A stretch of 12,343 bases of DNA, taken from positions 1 through 12,343 of the forward strand of contig CAZHNG010000208.1 in assembly GCA_964533785.1 (NCBI GenBank), given 5' to 3'. Shown here in pieces: positions 6,182 to 12,343 of the stretch. The DNA is from JANQRV01 sp964533785. GTDB lineage: Bacteria > Bacteroidota > Bacteroidia > Chitinophagales > Saprospiraceae. Numbering within the stretch: the stretch's first letter is position 1; each line of letters opens with the position of its first letter. A program made the position numbers and the translations under genes. The notes beneath the pieces were generated by a model, which was given only the letters and a program-made list of their open reading frames with translations, searched no databases and was not told where the DNA came from.

Positions 6182-7159
6182 ATGTTGCCCAAGCTTTCCG
6201 TTGTTGTTTGCGTCTACAATGAAGAAGAAAATATCCGGCCGCTTATCGATCAGATTTCAAGTGCCCTGGAAGGTTATGCATACGAAATGGTCTACGTAGA
6301 CGATGGTTCTACAGACGGGACCTTAAAAGAGCTGTATGCGATAGAACACGACCGGCTGCGGGTCATAGAATTCAAAAAGAATTATGGCCAGAGCCTGGCA
6401 CTAATGGCAGGTATTGATTACGCCAAAGGAGAATATATCGTAACCATGGATGGGGACTTGCAAAATGACCCTTCCGATATTCCAATGATGTTAAAAGTTG
6501 CGGAAGAAGGAGGGTGGGATATGGTAGCCGGTAATCGTGCCAACCGTAAAGACGGCGTATTTTTGCGTAAAATTCCTAGTAAGATCGCGAATTATATTAT
6601 TCGTAATTCAGCCGGGGTAAAACTCAAAGACTATGGTTGTGCACTCAAAGTCTTCAAAGGTGATTTGGCCAAAGATCTAGGCCTTTACGGCGAATTGCAC
6701 CGCTTCATTCCCGTTTTGGCGGTTTTGGAAGGAGCCAGGATCACTCAGGTAGACGTCAAGCATCATCCCCGAAAATTTGGCACCTCCAAGTATGGGTTAG
6801 GCAGGACATTCAAAGTGGTAAGCGACCTCTTGCTGATGCTTTTCTTCAAAAAGTATCTCCAAAAGCCCATGCATTTATTCGGTAATTTAGGCGTCTTTTT
6901 ATTCTCGATCGGTCTGATCATCAATCTTTATCTGGGCGTATTAAAAATCCTGGGAAACGACATCTGGGGGAAACCACTGCTCATTCTGGGCTTATTGGCG
7001 GTTATTAGCGGTATTCAGTTTATTACCATCGGTATTTTGGTAGAAATTCAGATGAGGACCTATTTTGAATCACAACACAAAAAGCCTTATAAGGTGAGGC
7101 GGGTTACTCCGGAGGATAATGGGGTTGGATTTAATCTTTACGGTAAATCAAAAAATTGA
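6182..7159 (+). CDS. Family 2 glycosyltransferase, DPM1/GtrB-like, membrane anchored
   Basis: A 325-residue enzyme with an N-terminal GT-A fold and two C-terminal membrane helices, the layout of GtrB/ArnC/DPM1-type transferases. These move a sugar from a nucleotide donor to a polyprenyl phosphate on the inner face of the membrane. Visible motifs are VVCVYNEEEN at 8-17, DDGSTDGT at 40-47 for nucleotide contact, and DGDLQNDP at 90-97 as the metal-binding DXD region. A basic segment FGTSKYGLGR precedes the helices, which run about 233-254 and 261-283. The C-terminal tail is charged (YFESQHKKPYKVRR). Length and motifs are normal and the gene appears intact. No flippase or glycan gene cluster is adjacent, so the sugar and the final product are unknown. 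It is flanked by repeat-bearing gaps and is probably transcribed alone. Confidence 0.85.
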   Translation: MLPKLSVVVCVYNEEENIRPLIDQISSALEGYAYEMVYVDDGSTDGTLKELYAIEHDRLRVIEFKKNYGQSLALMAGIDYAKGEYIVTMDGDLQNDPSDIPMMLKVAEEGGWDMVAGNRANRKDGVFLRKIPSKIANYIIRNSAGVKLKDYGCALKVFKGDLAKDLGLYGELHRFIPVLAVLEGARITQVDVKHHPRKFGTSKYGLGRTFKVVSDLLLMLFFKKYLQKPMHLFGNLGVFLFSIGLIINLYLGVLKILGNDIWGKPLLILGLLAVISGIQFITIGILVEIQMRTYFESQHKKPYKVRRVTPEDNGVGFNLYGKSKN

Positions 7160-7180
7160 TTATCTAAACAACCTTATACA

Positions 7181-7204
7181 TAGCGCGGAATGAATTCCGC
7201 GCTA
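7181..7204. repeat. Perfect GC-rich hairpin (TAGCGCGGAA / TTCCGCGCTA)
   Basis: A 10-bp perfect stem with tetraloop TGAA, 21 bases after the glycosyltransferase stop. No T-run follows, so if it stops transcription it does so atypically. It may instead be a REP-like extragenic palindrome. The sequence is unlike the palindromes at 4692 and 6025. Confidence 0.65.
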
Positions 7205-7276
7205 CTATGAGGCGTCTCAAATTATGATCTGAGCCCTGTTTCGGTTTTTTGAGCCGCTTATTTTGGCTTCTTCAGG

Positions 7277-7284
7277 CATCTTTG
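7277..7284 (+). promoter_or_regulatory. Weak candidate -7 box for the DUF2807 gene
   Basis: CATCTTTG matches TAnnTTTG except at the first base and lies 28 bases before the ATG at 7313. No -33 TTTG at normal spacing is found. The stretch 7205-7312 otherwise shows nothing I can assign. Confidence 0.25.
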
Positions 7285-7312
7285 ACTCATTATTAATCAA
7301 ACCGACAAAATA

Positions 7313-8224
7313 ATGAGATACTTTTTTATTGTATTCATGCTTACCATTGTTCAATACACCTGGGCACAGGTAAAAGGGAACAAAGCCATAACTACCGAAA
7401 ACTATACTATCAACAATCTATTTTCCTTAAAAGTAGATCTATATGCGGAAGTGGTGATTGACTGTGCTGCTGAAGAAAGCCTTACGATCACAACCGACGA
7501 AAATTTGCACGATCTGATTGACAAGTCTATCGATGAAGGTCACCTCACCTTGATGGAAGAAGAATGGATTCAACCCAGTCAGCCCATCCGGATCACCATC
7601 GGCGCCCCCGACCTTGAAAGAATTGAACAATCCGTACACGAAACCACCCGGGTCAAAAATTTAAACCGGTCATCATTCCGGGTCATGGCCATTATTGGTG
7701 AAATCGTGCTTGAAGGCAAGGTAGAAGAACTGTATGTAAGTGGAGAATTAGGTACCATCGATGCAAGGGCATTGACAGCGCCAAGCGTAGATGTCAATCT
7801 ATGGGGCCAAGGCAAAATTGAATTGGGAAGCCCGGAAAAGATCACCGGCATTGTCAAGCGAGAAGGTACCGTATTGTATGAAGGTAAGGATGTTAAAACA
7901 AGAGTCAATACAACAAAGGGTGGAAGAGTGCTCAGCCAGCAAGCGTACTCATCGATTCAGAATGATCCAACCACCCGTTTTATTGATATTAAGATCAAGA
8001 ACAATTCACCGGATAGGATAGAAGCCTACGTCATTGGCCCCAAACCGGATGGAAAAAAATTCAGCTATGGTTTTCCACTACGAGCCGGGCAGGTAAAAGA
8101 AGAGAGGTGGACGGTTGGGACGAAGGTTTATGAGGTGTCTAATGTTGGTTTTAAAAAGAAGTTAGTGGAAATAAAGGATGGGGATGAAGGAGAAGTAGTG
8201 AAGCTATTTCCAGCTAGCAAGTAA
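7313..8224 (+). CDS. Secreted DUF2807 (GIN-domain) protein with extra C-terminal domain
   Basis: A 303-residue protein with a signal peptide: a short basic start (MRYFF), a hydrophobic core, and likely cleavage after Ala18 (YTWA before QVKG). Residues 30-200 resemble DUF2807, a beta-helix-like domain common in Bacteroidota cell-envelope proteins. It opens with an NLFSLKVDLYAEVVI-type strand and continues with LTITTDENL, IRITIGAPDLERIE and repeated short strands such as LYVSGELGTIDAR. Family function is unknown despite an adhesin-like label. Residues 220-303 are outside DUF2807: FIDIKIKNNSPDRIE, a GPKPDGKKFSYGFPL segment, then WTVGTKVYEV, ending near the C-terminus in VVKLF. They look like a small beta-sandwich that I cannot name with certainty. 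No lipobox, sorting tail or membrane helix is seen, so periplasmic or extracellular location is likely. It is convergent with dnaX. Confidence 0.7.
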   Translation: MRYFFIVFMLTIVQYTWAQVKGNKAITTENYTINNLFSLKVDLYAEVVIDCAAEESLTITTDENLHDLIDKSIDEGHLTLMEEEWIQPSQPIRITIGAPDLERIEQSVHETTRVKNLNRSSFRVMAIIGEIVLEGKVEELYVSGELGTIDARALTAPSVDVNLWGQGKIELGSPEKITGIVKREGTVLYEGKDVKTRVNTTKGGRVLSQQAYSSIQNDPTTRFIDIKIKNNSPDRIEAYVIGPKPDGKKFSYGFPLRAGQVKEERWTVGTKVYEVSNVGFKKKLVEIKDGDEGEVVKLFPASK

Positions 8225-8227
8225 GTA

Positions 8228-8262
8228 AGGAAGACGCCAGAAATAAGACCCTAGATGCTAGA
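8228..8262 (-). repeat. Diverged heptad array (five units)
   Basis: Read on the minus strand the units are TCTAGCA, TCTAGGG, TCTTATT, TCTGGCG and TCTTCCT. Every unit starts TCT and the 7-bp spacing is exact. It begins 3 bases after the stop codon of the DUF2807 gene, in the convergent gap before dnaX. The rest of that gap (8263-8378) shows no strong hairpin or gene. Confidence 0.7.
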
Positions 8263-8378
8263 CCGTGTGGGTTTGATTGTGAGGGAATTGTGTGTGAATT
8301 AACAGCAACTTATTTGTGTCCACCCACTTACTTAATTATTTCCCGAATGAATAACCAGCTAAACATCTGGCTAAATCA

Positions 8379-10178
8379 TCACTCCGGTCGTAAATCCAGC
8401 CGCTTCCGCAAATCATGCAGCAAAGGGTTCGTTTCGCCCATTTTCAGGTAGATCTGTTTGGGCGATAAGATCTCTTTGCGCTTTGGCGGCGGCGGTGCTT
8501 TACTTTTATCAATTTTGATGGCCAGGGTCAGATCCGAACAAGCTAGTTCCTTTCGGAGAAAATCCATCAACTCCGTCTCTTGTCGCAAAGTATTTTCGGA
8601 TAGAGAAGAAAATACAGTGGCCTGAATTTCCGTATCTTCAAACATCAATTCGATATTACGCAGCACATTTTTCACCGACTCACGATCCAGTTGATCAATA
8701 TACTTTTTCCAGGCTAACTTCAGTTGATCATTCGTCAACTGGTCGTTCATATTAGCCGTTTCTACCTTTTCGGCCTCTAATTCAGCAGCGAGATCCGTTA
8801 AACTTTTTAGCTGGTCGTGCACGACTAAGGGATCTTCGGACAACGGTTGAGCATTACTCCTTTTATTTTCATCGAATGCCGTATTCAATTCATCTTCATG
8901 AGGGGCCGCCCCTGCGGTATTTACCGCTTCTTCTGTTTGATCTTCTTTTGCAGGTGTTACGGGTTGGGAAGATGCCGTATGTTCTTCTTTAACGATTTCA
9001 GGGGTCGGGGATCCTCCTTCACTTAATTCAGTATTTTTTTTTTCCGGTTCCCCATTGGTTGCTACCAAAGTGCCTGCCTTCACAAAGCGGTTAAGATAGG
9101 CCATCTTGATCATGGCCATTTCTACGTGCAGCCTTTTATTGCGGGCCATTTTGTAGTTAACGTCGCAATCGTTGGCAACATCCAAAGCCGATACGATAAA
9201 TGCGGCCGGAGTAAGATTCGCCTGATCAAGGTACCGCTGTTTTAAGGAATCACTCGCACTCAACAGCTCTATGGTCTTATTATCCTTGGTAACCAACAAG
9301 TTGCGCAAATGCTCCGCCAAACCGTTGATAAACAGGTCCCCGTCAAAACCCAACCGCATGATCTCGTCGATGATCAGTAATATCTCCGAAACATCCTCTA
9401 TCAATAAAGCATCCACTACCCGAAAATAATAGTCGTAGTCCAGTACATTTAAGTTGGAGATCACATCTTCGTACAGGATCTTATTACCGGAGAAGGAAAC
9501 GATCCGATCGAAAATGGAAAGGGCATCCCGGAGTGCACCATCTGCTTTTTGTGCGATGATGTGCAACGCTTCTTCATCTGCTTCAATCTGCTCTTCCTGA
9601 CAGATCTTTTTCAAGTGAGCTACAATTTCCGGTACCTGTATACGCTTGAAGTCAAAAATCTGACACCGCGACAAAATGGTAGGGATGATCTTGTGCTTTT
9701 CAGTCGTGGCCAGAATAAAAATGGCGTAGGAAGGAGGCTCTTCCAAAGTCTTCAAAAAAGCATTGAAAGCCTGCTGGGAAAGCATGTGCACCTCGTCAAT
9801 AATAAATACTTTATATTTCCCTTGCTGCGGCTGAAACCGCACTTGCTCGATCAAGGAACGGATATGTTCTACACTGTTATTAGAAGCTGCATCCAGCTCC
9901 ACGATATTGAACGAAGCATTTTCGTTAAAGGCCTGGCAGGCGGCACAGGTATTACAAGGTTCATAATCTTCCGTCGGATTTTGACAATTGAGCACTTTGG
10001 CCAAAATACGGGCACAAGTGGTTTTCCCAACTCCGCGCGGACCACAAAAAAGAAAAGCATGCGCCAGATGATCATTTTGCAGGGCATTCTTCAGGGTTTG
10101 GGAAACGTGACCCTGCCCAACCACTTCATCAAACCGCATCGGGCGGTATTTTCTTGCTGATACTACGAATGTGCTCAT
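8379..10178 (-). CDS. dnaX: DNA polymerase III subunit tau (and probably gamma), clamp loader ATPase
   Basis: A 599-residue clamp-loader subunit that loads the sliding clamp and couples polymerase to helicase at the replication fork. The AAA+ part is fully recognisable: opening ARKYRPMRFDEVVGQ, Walker A GPRGVGKT at 46-53, and four zinc-binding cysteines at 65, 75, 78 and 81. Walker B IIDEVHML runs 126-133 with Asp128/Glu129, sensor 1 is ATTEKHK, and the SRC arginine finger is Arg171. The collar domain ends near residue 365. Residues 370-450 are a disordered, Glu/Pro/Thr-rich linker, followed by a tau-type tail (about 450-599) expected to contact polymerase and helicase. A ten-A run at codons 379-382 sits at the start of the linker and may give a short gamma form. 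The start ATG at 10178 gives the family's standard N-terminus. A possible -7 box is at 10248-10255 on this strand. The long plus-strand open frame opposite (9549-10160) is a shadow. Confidence 0.95.
   Translation of the reverse strand: MSTFVVSARKYRPMRFDEVVGQGHVSQTLKNALQNDHLAHAFLFCGPRGVGKTTCARILAKVLNCQNPTEDYEPCNTCAACQAFNENASFNIVELDAASNNSVEHIRSLIEQVRFQPQQGKYKVFIIDEVHMLSQQAFNAFLKTLEEPPSYAIFILATTEKHKIIPTILSRCQIFDFKRIQVPEIVAHLKKICQEEQIEADEEALHIIAQKADGALRDALSIFDRIVSFSGNKILYEDVISNLNVLDYDYYFRVVDALLIEDVSEILLIIDEIMRLGFDGDLFINGLAEHLRNLLVTKDNKTIELLSASDSLKQRYLDQANLTPAAFIVSALDVANDCDVNYKMARNKRLHVEMAMIKMAYLNRFVKAGTLVATNGEPEKKNTELSEGGSPTPEIVKEEHTASSQPVTPAKEDQTEEAVNTAGAAPHEDELNTAFDENKRSNAQPLSEDPLVVHDQLKSLTDLAAELEAEKVETANMNDQLTNDQLKLAWKKYIDQLDRESVKNVLRNIELMFEDTEIQATVFSSLSENTLRQETELMDFLRKELACSDLTLAIKIDKSKAPPPPKRKEILSPKQIYLKMGETNPLLHDLRKRLDLRPE
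9034..9043 (-). other. Ten-A run in dnaX: candidate programmed slippage/frameshift site
   Basis: The dnaX sense strand has ten consecutive A residues spanning codons 379-382 (GAA AAA AAA AAT). I found no longer homopolymer in the window. One extra A in the mRNA, or a -1 ribosomal slip on A AAA AAA, gives Lys382, Tyr383, then TGA (complement of 9028-9030). One lost A gives Ile, Leu, Asn, then TAA (complement of 9023-9025). Either way the product is 383-384 residues: ATPase plus collar, without the tau tail. Thermus thermophilus makes gamma by transcriptional slippage on nine A residues in dnaX, and E. coli by -1 frameshifting. I see no convincing downstream stem-loop, which fits transcriptional slippage better. 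Function here is inferred. Confidence 0.55.
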
Positions 10179-10187
10179 GATTGTGTT

Positions 10188-10222
10188 TTTTAGATGCCAG
10201 ATATCAGATGCCAGAAAGTAGA
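10188..10222 (-). repeat. Heptad array in the dnaX leader (five units)
   Basis: Read on the minus strand (dnaX sense) the units are TCTACTT, TCTGGCA, TCTGATA, TCTGGCA and TCTAAAA. The array ends 9 bases before the dnaX ATG and lies downstream of the candidate -7 box, so it would be part of the dnaX mRNA leader. Confidence 0.75.
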
Positions 10223-10247
10223 CTGTGTGAATTGGGCCCCTGTTTTG

Positions 10248-10255
10248 TAAAGATA
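10248..10255 (-). promoter_or_regulatory. Candidate -7 box for dnaX
   Basis: The minus strand reads TATCTTTA, matching TAnnTTTG except at the last base, about 70 bases before the dnaX ATG. A -33 element at normal spacing is not clear. Confidence 0.3.
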
Positions 10256-10259
10256 CACT

Positions 10260-10333
10260 TTTCTCAAGTCTCTTTGATATATTGCAGGCTTGAGAAATTC
10301 AGCCAAAAAGCTTAGTTTAAAAAGTAAACTAAG
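10260..10333. repeat. Two inverted repeats in the dnaX-nadE divergent region
   Basis: TTTCTCAAG (10260-10268) is complementary to CTTGAGAAA (10289-10297) across a 20-base spacer. Immediately beyond, CTTAGTTTA (10311-10319) pairs perfectly with TAAACTAAG (10325-10333) around the loop AAAAG. Both are AT rich and lie upstream of both genes, so operator, leader-RNA or chance origins are all possible. The remaining stretch 10334-10465 shows no gene I would support; TTATTTTG at 10403-10410 is a possible weak -7 box for nadE. Confidence 0.4.
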
Positions 10334-10465
10334 TACTCTTGCTGCTGTTATAGTAATGTTTCATTTAATAGGTTTAACAAGAAGGAACAAACGCTCTACT
10401 ACTTATTTTGAATTTCTATTCATAGTTTTCTCACCCAATCCTGTTATCCCACACCCCGTACCATT

Positions 10466-10500
10466 TCTGGTATCTGGTATCTAAAATCTAGCATCTTACA
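10466..10500 (+). repeat. Heptad array abutting the nadE start (five units)
   Basis: The units are TCTGGTA, TCTGGTA, TCTAAAA, TCTAGCA and TCTTACA. The last unit ends 2 bases before the nadE ATG, so the array occupies the position where a ribosome-binding site would lie. The 18 bases at 10480-10497 closely match 4669-4686 and the complement of 12313-12330. Confidence 0.75.
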
Positions 10501-10502
10501 CC

Positions 10503-12140
10503 ATGAAAATAACCATAGCACAATTAAACTACCACATCGGGAATTTCGAAGGCAACTTGAAAAAAATGTTGCGGGCCGTTGAAAAAGCCAAAAGTGCGGG
10601 AGCTGACCTGATCTGCTTCAGCGAACTGGCCACTTGTGGTTATCCTCCCAGGGATTTTCTGGAATTCAGGGACTTTATACGGCTGGCAGAAGAAACGGTA
10701 CAGGAATTGGCAAAAGTCGCACAAGGCATCGGTATTATCGTAGGCTCCCCAACGGTCAATCCCGAAGTAGAAGGCAAAGACCTGTTCAATACGGCCTATG
10801 TACTGGCAGATGGGAAGGTAATCGCCAAAAGATTTAAAGCCTTATTACCCAACTATGATATTTTCGATGAGTACCGGTATTTCGAGCCGGCGAAAGAATT
10901 CTCCATTGTTGAATTCAAGGGAAAGCGAATTGCACTGACGGTATGCGAAGACATCTGGAATATTGGCAACGAAAATCCGCTTTATACGGTTTGTCCGATG
11001 GATGTATTGATGGAACAGCAACCCGACTTGATGATCAATATTTCTGCCTCTCCTTTTGGGTATCACAATCCTCATGATCGCCGGCAAGTGGTGCTAGCTA
11101 ATGTAGCCAGGTACAAATTGCCGATGTTCTACGTCAATCACGTGGGCGCGCAAACGGAATTGATTTTCGACGGCGGTTCCCTGGTTATTTCTCCCAACCA
11201 ACAGGTGTATGATGAATTTCCATTTTTTGAAGAAGCGATCCGCACCTACGAATTAGAAGCAGTGGAAAAAGGAGGCCGGAATATCGACCAGCCGAAGGAG
11301 AAAATTCCTTTGATCTACGATGGCATCTTACTCGGTATCCGGGATTATTTTGGAAAATTGGGTTTCAAGCGGGCGATTTTAGGCTTGTCGGGTGGTATTG
11401 ATTCGGCCGTGACGGCGGTTTTAGCGGCCAATGCATTGGGAGAAGACAATGTTAGAGGCGTCTTGATGCCTTCTCAGTTTTCTTCGGACCATTCGGTAAA
11501 TGACGCTCGTCAATTGGCAGAAAACCTGGGCATCCAATACGATATTGTGCCGATTGAAAAGACCTACGAAGCCTACGGAGAGATGCTAAAACCCCACTTT
11601 TGGGCTACGCCCTTTAATATTGCCGAAGAAAACCTGCAGGCCCGTATCCGGGGAATGATCCTAATGGCCTTTTCCAATAAATTTGGCAACATCGTTCTGA
11701 ATACTTCCAATAAAAGTGAAATGGCAGTTGGCTACAGTACTTTGTACGGAGATATGTGCGGAGGACTGTCCGTCCTGGGCGATGTGTATAAAACCGATGT
11801 GTATAAACTGGCGGAATTGATCAATCAGGAAGAAGAAATTATTCCTTACAGTACCATCGAGAAACCTCCTTCGGCAGAATTGCGCCAGGATCAGAAAGAT
11901 AGCGACAGCCTTCCGGATTACGATATCCTGGATACGATCCTGATCGAATATATTGAGCACCGCAAGGGACCGCAAGAAATTGTTGCGATGGGCTACGACG
12001 AAAAACTGGTCAGAAGAATTCTACGGCTGGTGAATATCAACGAATTCAAGCGTTATCAAACACCACCGGTACTTCGGGTATCACCCAAAGCCTTCGGAAT
12101 GGGAAGGCGGATGCCGATCGTAGGGAAATATCTTTCCTGA
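10503..12140 (+). CDS. nadE: Glutamine-dependent NAD+ synthetase
   Basis: A 545-residue cytoplasmic enzyme that makes NAD+ from deamido-NAD+, ATP and glutamine, the last step of NAD synthesis. Residues 1-260 are a nitrilase-type glutaminase domain with the catalytic triad visible: Glu41 in FSELATCGYPPRD, Lys112 in FKALLPNYDIFDEYRYF and Cys148 in VCEDIW. Residues 275-545 are the synthetase domain, with the ATP pyrophosphatase loop SGGIDS at 296-301 and conserved stretches NTSNKSEMAVGYSTLYGDM and GDVYKTDVYKLAELI. Both active sites look intact, so it should use glutamine rather than only ammonia. Length fits the shorter bacterial glutamine-dependent type (about 540-570 residues). The ATG at 10503 gives the normal MKITIAQLNYHIG start. 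There is no Shine-Dalgarno; a heptad array abuts the start. Confidence 0.95.
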   Translation: MKITIAQLNYHIGNFEGNLKKMLRAVEKAKSAGADLICFSELATCGYPPRDFLEFRDFIRLAEETVQELAKVAQGIGIIVGSPTVNPEVEGKDLFNTAYVLADGKVIAKRFKALLPNYDIFDEYRYFEPAKEFSIVEFKGKRIALTVCEDIWNIGNENPLYTVCPMDVLMEQQPDLMINISASPFGYHNPHDRRQVVLANVARYKLPMFYVNHVGAQTELIFDGGSLVISPNQQVYDEFPFFEEAIRTYELEAVEKGGRNIDQPKEKIPLIYDGILLGIRDYFGKLGFKRAILGLSGGIDSAVTAVLAANALGEDNVRGVLMPSQFSSDHSVNDARQLAENLGIQYDIVPIEKTYEAYGEMLKPHFWATPFNIAEENLQARIRGMILMAFSNKFGNIVLNTSNKSEMAVGYSTLYGDMCGGLSVLGDVYKTDVYKLAELINQEEEIIPYSTIEKPPSAELRQDQKDSDSLPDYDILDTILIEYIEHRKGPQEIVAMGYDEKLVRRILRLVNINEFKRYQTPPVLRVSPKAFGMGRRMPIVGKYLS

Positions 12141-12158
12141 GGATCTAGCTAATGTCCT

Positions 12159-12254
12159 TTATGCTAGTACTTCGGGAGGAAAATAGTGATTACCTTCTAC
12201 AACGATGGTATCATTACTTTCGGCTAGTAGCTGCCCTTCGTGAGTTGCTTTCAT
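12159..12254 (-). pseudogene. Truncated DUF427-family gene remnant (31 codons)
   Basis: On the minus strand an ATG at 12254 opens a 31-codon frame ending in TAA at 12159-12161. It begins MKATHEGQLLAES and later has VVEGNHYFPPE, which I recognise as the conserved N-terminus of small DUF427 proteins (usually about 90-95 residues, unknown function). After that motif only VLA and the stop follow. The family's next part (a tyrosine-rich stretch and a CPWKG-type motif) is absent in all frames of the 20 bases left before nadE ends. The relic is therefore cut off about one third of the way, with its missing part replaced by the nadE 3' end. CTAG motifs at 12144-12147 and 12164-12167 lie at the junction. 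The call rests on remembered family motifs; a short expressed peptide is possible but less likely. Confidence 0.65.
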
Positions 12255-12288
12255 GAAAAATATGTTTATTTATTACTATTAACCTAAG

Positions 12289-12330
12289 TATTGGACTTTT
12301 GACGCTAGACACTAGACGCTAGATTTTAGA
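12289..12330 (-). repeat. Heptad array (six units)
   Basis: Read on the minus strand the units are TCTAAAA, TCTAGCG, TCTAGTG, TCTAGCG, TCAAAAG and TCCAATA. It has the same unit order as array 3 at 4669-4740 once that array's 30-base insertion is removed. It lies 34 bases upstream of the DUF427 relic start. The last bases of the window (12331-12343) are too short to assign. Confidence 0.85.
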
Positions 12331-12343
12331 CAACAAAACGCTG

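Noticed and set aside
8218..8335. AAGTAAGT near 8218 and its complement ACTTACTT near 8327 as an element's terminal inverted repeats
   Set aside because: The match is only about 8 bases of low-complexity sequence that also forms part of the DUF2807 gene end, and nothing mobile lies between.
9549..10160. A 203-codon plus-strand open frame
   Set aside because: It lies wholly antisense to the conserved ATPase part of dnaX, and its translation shows no domain-like features; it is a shadow of the real gene.
10290..10484. A 64-codon plus-strand open frame in the dnaX-nadE gap
   Set aside because: It needs a TTG start, runs through an inverted repeat and into a heptad array, and shows no family pattern.

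Overview
The window looks like ordinary chromosome from a Bacteroidota bacterium, probably near the Saprospiria. This rests on family content (an isobutyryl-CoA mutase fusion, a secreted DUF2807 protein, a gliding-phylum style set of housekeeping genes), the lack of Shine-Dalgarno sequences before most starts, and upstream motifs resembling the phylum's TAnnTTTG -7 box. The lineage call is inference. I see no phage, plasmid, IS transposase, CRISPR array, rRNA or tRNA.

Layout: a TauE/SafE-type membrane permease on the minus strand (60-785) diverges from a very large gene for the fused B12-dependent mutase IcmF (1135-4491). On the plus strand follow a MobA-like nucleotidyltransferase with a degenerate MobB-like N-terminal half (4775-5923), a polyprenyl-phosphate type family 2 glycosyltransferase (6182-7159) and a secreted DUF2807 protein (7313-8224). 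Convergent to these lies dnaX, encoding the DNA polymerase III tau subunit (8379-10178, minus). It diverges from nadE, the glutamine-dependent NAD synthetase (10503-12140). A 31-codon relic of a DUF427 gene lies on the minus strand just past nadE (12159-12254). The genes are separated by 150-350 bp gaps and do not form an obvious pathway operon; most are probably transcribed singly.

The main non-genic signal is a family of short degenerate tandem arrays with a strict 7-bp period (TCTANNN, typical unit TCTAGCG). They occur in almost every intergenic gap: 22-56, 4551-4585, 4669-4740, 5931-5944 (partial), 6077-6113, 8228-8262, 10188-10222, 10466-10500 and 12289-12330, in both orientations. They sit within a few bases of stop codons and, at dnaX and nadE, of start codons. 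One array is interrupted exactly by a 30-bp GC-rich palindrome, which looks like a REP-type insertion. Three different GC-rich palindromes occur in the gaps.

The second notable signal is a run of ten A residues inside dnaX, exactly where the ATPase/collar part ends and the tau-specific tail begins. A slip of one base in either direction reaches a stop codon within a few codons, which would give a gamma-like short subunit, as is known for Thermus thermophilus dnaX.
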